Shown one piece after another: positions 27,181-35,171 of a stretch of 64,000 bases of DNA; positions within the stretch are counted from its first letter, which is position 1; every line of letters begins with the position of its first letter. The notes beneath the pieces were generated by a model. It ran no database searches. It saw only the letters and a list, made by a program, of their open reading frames with translations, and was not told where the DNA came from. The stretch is taken from positions 12,969-76,968 of the forward strand of contig JBBSBV010000022.1 of assembly GCA_038250905.1 (NCBI GenBank), in the 5' to 3' direction. Source of the stretch: JAENVU01 sp038250905. Its GTDB lineage: Bacteria; Actinomycetota; Acidimicrobiia; IMCC26256; JAENVU01. The translations under genes were made by a program, and so were the position numbers.

Positions 27181-28257
27181 TCAGCGCGGCAGCCGGAACC
27201 GCGCCGGGCCGTCGGACCCTTCGACCACGTCGGCGATCATCGCCCCGACCAGCGGCGAGAACTTGAAGCCGTGACCCGAACACGGTGACGCCACCACCAC
27301 CGGACCGACCCGGTCGATCAGGAAGTCCTCGGTGTCGGTCGTCGTGTAGAGACACGTGACCTCGTCGACCGGCACGGGAACCAGTCCCGGCATCCACCGT
27401 TCGACGAACTGCACCACGCGCTCCCGGCTCCCCGGGTCGACGAGACCGTCACGGGAGTCGGGATCGACCTCCGGTCCGGTGTGGTGTTCGGCGAGTTTCA
27501 CGCCCACGCCCGGGGTCTCCAGTCCGTAGACGGTGGCGTCGTCGTGATGGTGGATCAGGCTCGGCCACCACGACTGCGCGTCCCGCGGCGCGAAGTGGAA
27601 CACCGACTCCTGGGTGATTCGCAGCGGTGGGAGTTCGACCAACCCGGCCACGAGTTTCGTGACCCATGCGCCCGCGGCGACCACCACACAGTCGGCGTCG
27701 AGCACCGCGTGGTCGAGGACCACGCGGGCCCCGTCGTCGGTCGGTTCGATCGCGCGCACCGGTTCGTCGAACCGTACGTCGGCCCCGTGTCGCTGGGCCT
27801 GTTCGATCATCGCCAGTCGGGCCGCGCCGGAGGCGATGCGCCCACCGCCGGGCTGGAACACAACCGAACCCTCGAAACGCATGCCCGGCCAGCGATCCGC
27901 GGCGACCACCGGCGTGAGCAGTTCGGTCGGCACGCCTTCGGCGTCGAGCGCGGCGAGGATCGCGCCGACGGCCGACGGGTCGCCGTGGTCGACCGACCCC
28001 GTGGGCGCGATGAGCCCGACCCCCGCGTCCTCCTCGAGTTCGCGCCATTGCGAGCGGGCCTCACAACCGAGGTGGACCCAGAACGGATCGGGGTACCCGA
28101 GCCGGAAGATCCGCGAGGCCCCGTGGGAACTGCCACGATCGTGACCGTCGGCGAACTGCTCGACGACGGTCACCGCATGACCCCGTCGGGCCAGCTGCCA
28201 CGCGGCTGCCGCGCCCATCACTCCGGCGCCGACGATCACGACTTCCTGCGGCGCCAT
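27181..28257 (-). CDS. FAD-dependent amine oxidase, sarcosine/N-methyltryptophan oxidase-like
   Basis: 358 residues. The N-terminal dinucleotide motif VIVGAGVMGAAAAWQLARRGH binds FAD; SSHGASRIFRLGYPDPFWV and the C-terminal SPCSGHGFKFSPLVGAMIAD match monomeric sarcosine oxidase and SolA. In those enzymes a Cys in the C-terminal segment links FAD covalently; here a Cys is present (ASPCSGHGFK). It would oxidise an N-methyl amino acid to the amino acid, formaldehyde and peroxide. Confidence 0.9.
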   Translation of the reverse strand: MAPQEVVIVGAGVMGAAAAWQLARRGHAVTVVEQFADGHDRGSSHGASRIFRLGYPDPFWVHLGCEARSQWRELEEDAGVGLIAPTGSVDHGDPSAVGAILAALDAEGVPTELLTPVVAADRWPGMRFEGSVVFQPGGGRIASGAARLAMIEQAQRHGADVRFDEPVRAIEPTDDGARVVLDHAVLDADCVVVAAGAWVTKLVAGLVELPPLRITQESVFHFAPRDAQSWWPSLIHHHDDATVYGLETPGVGVKLAEHHTGPEVDPDSRDGLVDPGSRERVVQFVERWMPGLVPVPVDEVTCLYTTTDTEDFLIDRVGPVVVASPCSGHGFKFSPLVGAMIADVVEGSDGPARFRLPR

Positions 28258-28279
28258 CCGCTCAGGCTAGAGGTACGAG

Positions 28280-28693
28280 TCAGTCGCGCAGTGACATCCC
28301 GGCGCCGATCGCGAGCGCGAGACAGAGCGGCGAATACACCCGCCGATCGAGCCGCCGGAACCGGGGTGACGCGCGGCCCGGTACGAGCACGTCGGTGCGA
28401 CCCGAGAGTCCGAACCCGGCGCGGGTCGTGAGCACGGTCGCGACGCCGACCACGGCGAGTCGACGCAGCCGGGAGCGACGAACCGGCAGACCGGCCGTGG
28501 CCGCGGCCGCGGTGACGAGCAGCCCGGCAACCGCATAACACGAGGCGGGTGACGGCCGCACCGGTCGTCCGATGACCGCGTCGTGCAGCTCCGCGACCGT
28601 CGGGAACGGAAAGGACGATCCCCGCGCCCACACCACGTGCAACCCGGCGATACCGACCATGCCACCGGCCGCCAGTCGCGCGCCGGCACGCAT
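28280..28693 (-). CDS. DUF3995 membrane protein
   Basis: About 137 residues with four membrane helices. The first helix ends in GLHVVWARGSSFPFPT, the typical DUF3995 opening, and the last loop has SPRFRRLDRRVYSPLCLALA. Function unknown. The start is taken at ATG 28693, which matches family N-termini; a GTG at 28714 is also in frame. Confidence 0.8.
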   Translation of the reverse strand: MRAGARLAAGGMVGIAGLHVVWARGSSFPFPTVAELHDAVIGRPVRPSPASCYAVAGLLVTAAAATAGLPVRRSRLRRLAVVGVATVLTTRAGFGLSGRTDVLVPGRASPRFRRLDRRVYSPLCLALAIGAGMSLRD

Positions 28694-28728
28694 GACGTCG
28701 TCGGCCGGCGCCACGCCCGGACCCGTCG

Positions 28729-29667
28729 TCAGCCTGCGCTGCGCGTCATTCCCGCGCGCTCACCGCGGGAGACGAACTTGTTCGCCATCTTGCGGCTGGC
28801 CTCGTCGATCATCTCGTCGCCGAACATCACCGCGCCGCGCCGTTCGCCCTCGGTGGTAGCCTTCTCGTACGCGTCGAGGATGTCGAACGCCTTGTCGAAC
28901 TGCTCCTGGGTGGGCGTGTACACCTCGTTGATGACCGTGACCTGGTCGGGGTGCAGCGACCACTTGCCGTCGAAGCCGAGGATGCGCGACCGCATCGCGT
29001 AATCGCGGAGCGCGTCGAGCTCGCGGATCTTGAGGAACGGTCCGTCGATCACCTGGAGACCGTTGGCCCGCCCCGCCATGAGGATCTTGCTGAACACGTA
29101 GTGGAAGTGGTCACCCGGGTACTCGGGGATCTGCACGCCACCCGTGAGCACGGGCATCTCGGTGGACGCGGCGAAGTCGGCCGGTCCGAAGATGATGGTC
29201 TCCAGCCGATCGCTCGCGGCGCAGATCTCCTCGACGTTGATGAGTCCGCGTGCGGTTTCGATCTGCGCCTCGATGCCCACGCGGCTCTGCCGGCCGGTGA
29301 CCTTCTCGATCTGGGTGAGCAGGAGGTCGAGCGCCACCACCTGAGCCGCGTTCTCGACCTTTGGCAGCATGATCTCGTCGAGCCGCTCGCCGGCGTTCTC
29401 CACGACGGTGACGACATCGCGGTAGGTCCATTCCGTATCCCACGCGTTGACCCGCACGCAGACGGTGGTTTCGCCCCAGTCCTGGTTCTTGATCGCGTTG
29501 ACGACCTTGCCGCGGGCTGCTTCCTTCTCGAGCGGCGACACGGAGTCCTCGAGATCGAGGAACACCATGTCGGCACCGAGGCCGGGGGCCTTCCCGAGCA
29601 TCTTCTCGTTGGAGCCAGGCGTGGCGTGGCAGGACCGACGGGGCAGGTTCTTCGTGCGCTCAGACAT
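28729..29667 (-). CDS. CitE/HpcH-type CoA-ester lyase, malyl-CoA lyase-like
   Basis: 312 residues. It carries RRSCHATPGSNEKML, the metal/aspartate segment FLDLEDSVSP, IEAQIETARGL and GFDGKWSLHPDQV, all hallmarks of the HpcH/HpaI-CitE superfamily. The long C-terminal helix after residue 260 fits L-malyl-CoA/beta-methylmalyl-CoA lyases (Mcl), which cleave malyl-CoA and methylmalyl-CoA to glyoxylate plus acyl-CoA. With the MaoC and long acyl-CoA dehydrogenase genes it could serve the ethylmalonyl-CoA pathway. The ATG at 29667 begins MSERTKNLPRRS. Confidence 0.88.
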   Translation of the reverse strand: MSERTKNLPRRSCHATPGSNEKMLGKAPGLGADMVFLDLEDSVSPLEKEAARGKVVNAIKNQDWGETTVCVRVNAWDTEWTYRDVVTVVENAGERLDEIMLPKVENAAQVVALDLLLTQIEKVTGRQSRVGIEAQIETARGLINVEEICAASDRLETIIFGPADFAASTEMPVLTGGVQIPEYPGDHFHYVFSKILMAGRANGLQVIDGPFLKIRELDALRDYAMRSRILGFDGKWSLHPDQVTVINEVYTPTQEQFDKAFDILDAYEKATTEGERRGAVMFGDEMIDEASRKMANKFVSRGERAGMTRSAG

Positions 29668-29752
29668 AGCGCAAGGGTAGGCAGCGCTCCGGGGTGGTGC
29701 CCAACCCGGCCGGGGCCGGATACCGACCGCCGGGATGCGACAGGATGACGCC

Positions 29753-30133
29753 ATGAGCGCGACCCTCGACCTCGTCCACCGACTGATCAGTGCCATCGAG
29801 GCGGGTGACATCGACGGGGTCCGGGCCTGTTACTCCCCCGAGGTCACGGTGTGGGCGAACTTCGACGGTGAAGCCAAGGACCTCGAAGCCTCCCTGGGCG
29901 TGTTGACCTGGCTCGTCGGCGCCACCTCGGCCCGACGGTACGAGGTCCTGCGGCGTATCGAGATCGAGGGGGGCGCGCTCCAACAGCACGTGTTGCACGG
30001 GACCGTCGCCAAGACCGGCAAGTCCTTCTCGATGCCCGCGTGTCTCGTCATCGCGATCACCGACGGCGTGATCACCCACATCGACGAGTACCTCGACGCG
30101 TCCGTCATGACGCCCGCCTTCGCGACCGACTGA
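29753..30133 (+). CDS. SnoaL/NTF2-like small protein
   Basis: 126 residues with an NTF2-like alpha+beta cone. It starts LDLVHRLISAIEAGDIDGVRACYSPEVTVWANF and ends ITDGVITHIDEYLD, the usual SnoaL-like pattern. Members are isomerases, hydratases or ligand-binding proteins; nothing here picks one. ATG 29753 is chosen over the in-frame start at 29735 because the fold starts there. Confidence 0.85.
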   Translation: MSATLDLVHRLISAIEAGDIDGVRACYSPEVTVWANFDGEAKDLEASLGVLTWLVGATSARRYEVLRRIEIEGGALQQHVLHGTVAKTGKSFSMPACLVIAITDGVITHIDEYLDASVMTPAFATD

Positions 30134-30147
30134 CCCTCCCACTCGCC

Positions 30148-30203
30148 CTCCGCAGTGTGATCGCGAATCGCGGGCTGGAGCTACGAGTTCGCGTGTCGAT
30201 TCG
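30148..30203 (+). repeat. Interspersed 56-bp repeat, copy A
   Basis: Begins 15 bp after the SnoaL-like gene and covers the last codons and stop of the HD-domain gene. It shares about 43 of 56 positions with copies B (31623-31678) and C (32658-32714, inverted). The core is GCGCGAATCGCGGG or close variants, followed by AGCTAC-like sequence and CGCGTGTCGA. Confidence 0.7.
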
Positions 30204-30747
30204 ACGCCACTGCCCGCAGGACGGGCACCCAGGTGTCGAGCCCGGGCACGTCCCGCCCGATCACCTTCGCGGCCTCGTCGGCCCGCCGCAGCGCCGCCGC
30301 GTCGCCGCCGTGCGGGTCGGCCTCGAACGCGGCGACCTCGTCGGGGGTCATCGTGCCGCCCTGCATCGCGAGGCTGATCGTCGAGCCGTCGCTCAGCCGG
30401 CCCGAGTACCGCGGATCGGTGGCCACGAGATACCGCTTCGCGGGCACGTGCAGCGCGACGAGACGCGCGACCCGGGCGCCGAGCAGCTCAGCCACGTAGT
30501 CGGCGCCCACACCGCCGTGCCCGACCGGATCGGTCGGGTCGACGGCGTGCCCGACGTCGTGCACGAGCCCGGCGACCTGCAGCTGGACGTCGTCCGGTGC
30601 CCGTGACGCGAGGACGTGGGCGCATTGGAGCGAGTGGGCGAGGATGTCGATGGGGTCGCCGTCGGGGCCGAGCGAGTCGAACACGCCGTCGCAGGCCATG
30701 AGGAACTGCACCAGCTCGTCGACGCTGGCCACCGGTGTCACGATCAT
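30181..30747 (-). CDS. Phosphonate-type HD-domain protein (PhnZ/TIGR03276-like)
   Basis: 188 residues. Metal ligands of the HD fold are visible: HSLQCAHVL, GLVHDVGHA and later RADEAAKV. The segment LHVPAKRYLVATDPRYSGRL followed by LAMQGGTM closely follows the HD family associated with phosphonate breakdown, which includes mixed-valence di-iron oxygenases such as PhnZ and TmpB. No phosphonate transport or lyase genes are near, so it is an orphan. Its stop codon lies within repeat copy A. The ATG at 30747 is chosen because homology starts just after it. Confidence 0.8.
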   Translation of the reverse strand: MIVTPVASVDELVQFLMACDGVFDSLGPDGDPIDILAHSLQCAHVLASRAPDDVQLQVAGLVHDVGHAVDPTDPVGHGGVGADYVAELLGARVARLVALHVPAKRYLVATDPRYSGRLSDGSTISLAMQGGTMTPDEVAAFEADPHGGDAAALRRADEAAKVIGRDVPGLDTWVPVLRAVASNRHANS

Positions 30748-30787
30748 CGGTAGCACCGTACCGGTCGACTCGGTACGGTGGCCGGTG

Positions 30788-31612
30788 ATGGACGCGCCAA
30801 CGCTGACCCTGCACGAGATCGCCGACCGGGTCTGGGTGTGGCTGCAACCGGGCGGTGAGTCCGGCGTCTCGAACGCCGGGGTCGTCGGCGACGACGACGG
30901 CCTCACCGTGATCGACACCCTCATGGTCCGCGACCAGTGGGAGCCGTTCGCGGCCGCGGTGAAGGAACTCGACGGCACGGTGAAGCGTGTCGTGCTGACC
31001 CACGCCCACATCGACCACGTGGGCGGCACCACCGCGTTCCGCAACGCGATGATCCTCGCGTCGCCGATGACCAGTGACCTCCTCGATCAGGCGATGCCGG
31101 TGGATGCCTACAAGGCGTTCATGCCCGCGTTCACCGAGGGCTTCGACGAGTTGGCCGTGCTGGGGACGCGGCCCGTCTCCCACATCGTCGACGAAGCCGC
31201 GCAGCTGACCAACCGGATCGAATTGCTCCCGGCTCGCGGCCACACCGAGGGTGACCTCATGGTGCTGGTCGAGGACGCCGACGTGCTCTTCGCCGGCGAC
31301 CTCTGCTTCTTCGGCGTGACGCCGCTCGCGTTCCAGGGTGACCCGGCCGCGTGGGCCGCGGTGCTCGACGTCGTCGGCGAGTTGGCCACCACGATCGTCC
31401 CGGGTCACGGTCCGATCGGCGGTGCCGACGACGTCGCCGCCCTCCGCACGTACCTGCACCATTGCGTCGCCGGCACGATTCCTCCGGGCCCGTGGGACAC
31501 GTGGCTCGAACGGGAGGAGCGGGACCCGATCAACATCGAGAAGGCCGCCATGCTCCGCGCCGGCGACGACGGCATGCCCCCCAGCATGCTCCGCGCCCTC
31601 GGCTTCTCCTGA
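30788..31612 (+). CDS. Metallo-beta-lactamase-fold hydrolase, glyoxalase II-like
   Basis: 274 residues. It has NAGVVGDDDGLTVIDTLMV, the zinc motif THAHIDHVGG, AGDLCFFGV with a metal Asp, and IVPGHGPIGG with the last His. This is the glyoxalase II/quinoprotein-hydrolase-like branch. The C-terminal ~80 residues form a helical region typical of relatives. It diverges from the HD gene with only 40 bp between starts. Confidence 0.88.
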   Translation: MDAPTLTLHEIADRVWVWLQPGGESGVSNAGVVGDDDGLTVIDTLMVRDQWEPFAAAVKELDGTVKRVVLTHAHIDHVGGTTAFRNAMILASPMTSDLLDQAMPVDAYKAFMPAFTEGFDELAVLGTRPVSHIVDEAAQLTNRIELLPARGHTEGDLMVLVEDADVLFAGDLCFFGVTPLAFQGDPAAWAAVLDVVGELATTIVPGHGPIGGADDVAALRTYLHHCVAGTIPPGPWDTWLEREERDPINIEKAAMLRAGDDGMPPSMLRALGFS

Positions 31613-31622
31613 CCCCCCAGAT

Positions 31623-31678
31623 CCTCGCAATGTGAGCGCGAATCGCGGGGCAGAGCGACCAATGCGCGTGTCGAATCA
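31623..31678 (+). repeat. Interspersed 56-bp repeat, copy B
   Basis: Starts about 11 bp downstream of the metallo-hydrolase gene and ends before the DUF559 gene. Same orientation as copy A and about 43 of 56 positions shared. It contains the small near-palindrome CGCGAATCGCG. Confidence 0.7.
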
Positions 31679-31741
31679 GGGTCTCCGACGTCAGTGGAGA
31701 GGCCCACCCGAGTGTCACAGGGTGTCCGTATTGTCCGGACC

Positions 31742-32656
31742 ATGACCGACACGATCGATGAGATCACCGCGCGCCAGCACGGTTTGGTGAGCCGAGCGCA
31801 GGCCGTCGGCGCGGGTCTGACCCGCGGCGCCATTCGACATCGACGAGATCGCGCACTCTGGATCGAGGTGCACCGGAACGTGTTCCGCGTCGCCGGTGCC
31901 CCGGTGACCGAACGCAGCATCGTGATGGCGACGGTGCTCGCCGGCGGCCCCGACGCGCTGGCCACTGCGAGCACCGGACTCTCGTTGCACGACACGCGCG
32001 GTTTCGAACGACGCATGCTCCCCGCCGTGGTGGGCGCGGCGCGGCGTCTCCCCCGCGATCACGCGCCGGGACTCTTCGAGACCCTCCGCCTTCCACCGCA
32101 CCACCGCACGATCGTCGACGGGATTCCGACCGCCACCGTTGCGCGCGCTCTGTTCGACCACGGTCGCACCGTCGGGGTGCAGCCGCTCGCGGCCGCGGTC
32201 GACGCCGCACTCGCGGCCCGCCGGGTCACGATCGGGGACCTCGACCGTGTCCTCGACGATCTCGCCGAACGAGGGCGGTCCGGGACCACCCGGCTGCGGA
32301 CGATCCTCGAAGAACGCCGACCGGGCTATGTGGCGCCGGCCAGTTCACTCGAGGAGCGGTTTCTCGGGCTGCTCCGTGCTTCCGGGTTGGCCGAGCCGAT
32401 GCGACAGGTCGATCCGGGGGGAGTGTTGGGTCATGACCGCCGGGTCGACTTCGCGTGGGCGGGACCCAAAGTCGTCGTCGAGACCGACGGCGGCGCGTAT
32501 CACGACAGCATCACCGACCGCGCACGTGACGAGGCACGAGACCGGATGCTCGAACGGGCAGGGTGGACGGTGCTGCGCTTCGGATGGAACGACGTCGTCC
32601 ACCGTCCGACCTCCGTCGTCACGATCCTGCGTAAGGCGCTCCACCCCGCAACCTGA
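31742..32656 (+). CDS. AbiEi-like winged-helix plus DUF559 nuclease-like protein
   Basis: 304 residues. The N-terminal ~70 residues are the AbiEi-type winged helix (ARQHGLVSRAQAVGAGLTRGAIRHRRD), and the middle matches the antitoxin's second domain. The C-terminal DUF559 domain has DHDRRVDFAWAGPKVVVETD-like order (catalytic-type Asp then Glu in VETDG), then DRMLERAGWTVLRFGW, the Vsr-like endonuclease fold. No AbiEii toxin is adjacent. A second, frameshifted member lies at 60972-61911. Confidence 0.85.
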   Translation: MTDTIDEITARQHGLVSRAQAVGAGLTRGAIRHRRDRALWIEVHRNVFRVAGAPVTERSIVMATVLAGGPDALATASTGLSLHDTRGFERRMLPAVVGAARRLPRDHAPGLFETLRLPPHHRTIVDGIPTATVARALFDHGRTVGVQPLAAAVDAALAARRVTIGDLDRVLDDLAERGRSGTTRLRTILEERRPGYVAPASSLEERFLGLLRASGLAEPMRQVDPGGVLGHDRRVDFAWAGPKVVVETDGGAYHDSITDRARDEARDRMLERAGWTVLRFGWNDVVHRPTSVVTILRKALHPAT

Positions 32657-32657
32657 C

Positions 32658-32714
32658 CAATTCGATGCGCGTTCTGGTAGCTACAGCCCGCGTTTCGCGC
32701 TCGCATTGCGGGGA
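32658..32714 (-). repeat. Interspersed 56-bp repeat, copy C (inverted)
   Basis: Begins one base after the stop of the DUF559 gene, opposite in orientation to copies A and B. About 43 of 56 positions agree with copy A. It keeps the GCGCGAAACGCGGG core and the AGCTAC motif. Confidence 0.7.
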
Positions 32715-32734
32715 GGGGTGTGGTGCGGAACGGG

Positions 32735-33196
32735 TTAGTAGACGCCGGCGAGTTTGGAGTGGTCCCAGCTGGTGGTCTTCACCGGGGAGACGCGGATCAC
32801 GACGCGCTTGGAGCCCATCGTGCGCACACCTTCGCGGACGAGGTCGTTGTCGATCGGGCCCCAGTACTTCTCGTAGACCTTCTCGCCGAAGTCGAGCACC
32901 TCGTCGAGGTCGTCGATCACGGTGCCGGTGCCGTTGATCGACACGCCGCGCAGCTCCTCGTAGACGTCACCGGTCGCGACGAGCACGGTCATACGCGGGT
33001 CGCGCCGCACGTTGACCACCTTCTGGCTCTTGCCGTACGTCCAGAAGAGGAGGTCGTCGCCCGCCCGGATGTACCACATCGTCACGAGATGCGGCGTGCC
33101 GTCGGCGTTGATCGACGCGACCTGCAGGTCGCGGCCGGCGTCGAGGAACGCATGCATCTCGTCGGTGGTCATCAGGATCTGGTCGCGTCGGGACAT
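32735..33196 (-). CDS. Pyridoxamine 5'-phosphate oxidase-like (split-barrel) protein
   Basis: 153 residues. The flavin split barrel shows as LQVASINADGTPHLVTMWYI near residues 25-45 and VRRDPRMTVLVATGD in the middle, then GVSINGTGTVIDD. In actinobacteria such proteins often use F420 or FMN, or bind haem; nothing here decides which. The ATG at 33196 starts MSRRDQILMTT. Confidence 0.88.
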   Translation of the reverse strand: MSRRDQILMTTDEMHAFLDAGRDLQVASINADGTPHLVTMWYIRAGDDLLFWTYGKSQKVVNVRRDPRMTVLVATGDVYEELRGVSINGTGTVIDDLDEVLDFGEKVYEKYWGPIDNDLVREGVRTMGSKRVVIRVSPVKTTSWDHSKLAGVY

Positions 33197-33290
33197 GGTC
33201 GGACTGTAGGTCCACCCGAACGGAGGGCGCGGCGGCGGCAACCGGCCGCGAACCCGGGTCGGCGGCGGCCTGCGCGCTACCTTTCCGCCC

Positions 33291-33776
33291 GTGGCGAAGA
33301 ACCCCGATCCCACCCTCGAACTGGCGACGGCCGCCGGCGTGACCCGCACGCTCGACGACTGGACGACCATGTTCCACCTCTGTCTGGTGATCCTGCCGGA
33401 CCGCCCCGAGGCGGCGCAGTGGATCCCGGTCGCCCGCCGGATCTTCGGGGTGCTCGGCGACAGCGACGCCCGCACGGCCTACGTGATCCCGAGCACGCCG
33501 ATGATCGCCCGGCGCATCCTCGAGTCCGAAGCCGACCGGGCGATGGTCTTCGTCGACCCCGATCGCACGCTGATCACCAGCCTCGGTCTGACCCAACTCC
33601 CCGCCTTCGTCCACATCCGCCAGGACACGAGCGTGGGTGCCTCGGCCGAGGGGTGGGACCCGGTCGCCTGGCAGAAGGTCGCTCGCGAGGTGTCCGCCGC
33701 GATGGCCTGGTCGGTCCCGGATGTCGCGCCGCCGGGCGTCCCGGTGCCGGCGAAGACCGCGGGATGGGCCGTCTGA
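33291..33776 (+). CDS. Conserved hypothetical protein, possible thioredoxin-like fold
   Basis: 161 residues, GTG start. The order FHLCLVILPDRPEA, RRIFGVLGDSDARTAYVIP, ADRAMVFVDPDRTLITSLGLTQLPAFVHI suggests alternating strands and helices with a cis-Pro loop before a strand, as in redoxin-like folds. No active-site CxxC is present. I do not recognise a named family. Confidence 0.6.
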   Translation: MAKNPDPTLELATAAGVTRTLDDWTTMFHLCLVILPDRPEAAQWIPVARRIFGVLGDSDARTAYVIPSTPMIARRILESEADRAMVFVDPDRTLITSLGLTQLPAFVHIRQDTSVGASAEGWDPVAWQKVAREVSAAMAWSVPDVAPPGVPVPAKTAGWAV

Positions 33777-34100
33777 CCTAAGCCGCGATCCCCCCACCGG
33801 GGACGCGACCGTCCTTTCCCCGCGGTCCGGACATTGGCCACACCAGCCACAGCCGTAGCACACGACGCGGAGTCCGGATGGTTCTTCGGCCCGCCGAATC
33901 TGCTGGTCAGGGTCCTTTCGGGGCCATGAAATGACATCGGTGGGACGACTCCCGTAGGGTTCTGCGCAACCGCTCGACCTCCGTCGCGTTCGTTCGCGCC
34001 CGGGAGCGGCCAGTTCCCTTCGCAGGATCGCGTTCCGACAGGACCGTGTTCAGGCAAGGACCGACGGCGGCCCGACACTCAAGCCAAAGGGAGTCCCCAG
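33777..34100. other. 324-bp non-coding leader before the NlpC/P60 gene
   Basis: No gene is visible. Leaders of cell-wall hydrolase genes in actinobacteria often carry a c-di-AMP (ydaO) riboswitch, but its conserved blocks are not recognisable here. Short GC-rich inverted repeats exist (CCCCACCGGGG near 33794). The last part has AAAGGGAG, a good ribosome site, 8 bp before the ATG. Confidence 0.5.
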
Positions 34101-35171
34101 ATGAACCTCCGGACCAAGGTCTCGGTCGTCGCCCTCGCGACGGCCATGACCGCGGCGGCTGCCTTCCCGGTGCTGTCGGGGGCCAGTCCGATCGACGACA
34201 AGCAGCGTCAGGCCGCCGAACTCCAGCGCCAGATCGACGCCAACGACAACCAGCTCGTCGCCCTCTCCGAGAAGCTCAACGGTGCCACGCTCCACCTGAA
34301 GGAAGCCCAGGCCGGGATCGACGAGGCCCAGCGGCGCACCGACGCCGCCGAGGCCGAGCGGCGCCGGGTGCGCAGCATCCTCAGCCGGCGGGCCGCCCAG
34401 ATGTACCAGGGTGCCGGCGCCTCCAGTCCCCTCGCGGACCTCGACGTGAAGTCCCTCGGTGAGGTCGCCACCCGTTCCCGGTACGCGTCCGCCGCCGCCG
34501 ACCACGACGACGTGCTCATCGCGCAACTCCAGAAGGCCAAGGAAGCGCTCGCCGTCCGCCAGGCCGAACTCGTTCGCCAGCGTGCCGCCGCCCAGGCCGA
34601 GAAGGACGCCGCCGACGCGGCCCGCGCCAAGATCGATTCCGCCAACCGGCAGGCCCGCGCGCTCGAGCAGCAGGTGAAGGGCGAGATCGCCAGCATCCTC
34701 CAGCAGCAGGCCAACGCCCGCGCCGCCGCGCAGCAGCGGGCCGCCCAGGCCGGGCCGCCTCGGAGTAGCGGTCACTCGCCGATCCCGCCCAACTTCCCGA
34801 ACGTCCCGGCACCGAACGCCGGCGCCGCCGCCGCGGTCGCCTTCGCCAAGGCGCAGGTCGGTAAGGGCTACGTCTACGCCACCTCGGGACCCGACACGTT
34901 CGACTGTTCCGGACTCACCGCCGCCTCATGGCAGCGGGGCGGCGTTTCCCTCGCCCACTACTCGGGCGCGCAGTACCAGGAGACCATGCGCATCGGCGCC
35001 GGCGATCTCCAGCCGGGCGACCTGGTGTTCTACGGCCCGGGTGGTTCGAACCACGTCGAGATCTACATCGGCGGCGGCATGGTCGTCTCGGCCTCGAACC
35101 CGTCGAGCGGCGTGAAGCTCGCCGGGGTGCGGTACGGCTCGGCATCGGGCTACGGCCGCGTCCGCGGCTGA
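34101..35171 (+). CDS. Secreted NlpC/P60 peptidoglycan hydrolase with coiled coil
   Basis: 356 residues. A signal peptide (MNLRTK... ending near ASP-rich residue 30) is followed by a long Ala/Gln/Glu-rich coiled coil (about 35-220), a Pro-rich linker, then an NlpC/P60 domain (245-356). The catalytic Cys is in TFDCSGL, the His in GSNHVEIYIG. This is the RipA/PcsB-like layout of endopeptidases that cut peptide stems during division; the coiled coil usually contacts FtsEX-type partners or keeps the enzyme inactive. Its stop overlaps the candidate start of selD (CTGA). Confidence 0.92.
   Translation: MNLRTKVSVVALATAMTAAAAFPVLSGASPIDDKQRQAAELQRQIDANDNQLVALSEKLNGATLHLKEAQAGIDEAQRRTDAAEAERRRVRSILSRRAAQMYQGAGASSPLADLDVKSLGEVATRSRYASAAADHDDVLIAQLQKAKEALAVRQAELVRQRAAAQAEKDAADAARAKIDSANRQARALEQQVKGEIASILQQQANARAAAQQRAAQAGPPRSSGHSPIPPNFPNVPAPNAGAAAAVAFAKAQVGKGYVYATSGPDTFDCSGLTAASWQRGGVSLAHYSGAQYQETMRIGAGDLQPGDLVFYGPGGSNHVEIYIGGGMVVSASNPSSGVKLAGVRYGSASGYGRVRG

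Noticed and set aside
33777..34100. c-di-AMP (ydaO) riboswitch before the NlpC/P60 gene
   Set aside because: Position is right but the conserved GGGGAA/GGTGAA-type blocks and the CCCGTCAGCTAACC-like 3' end are absent.
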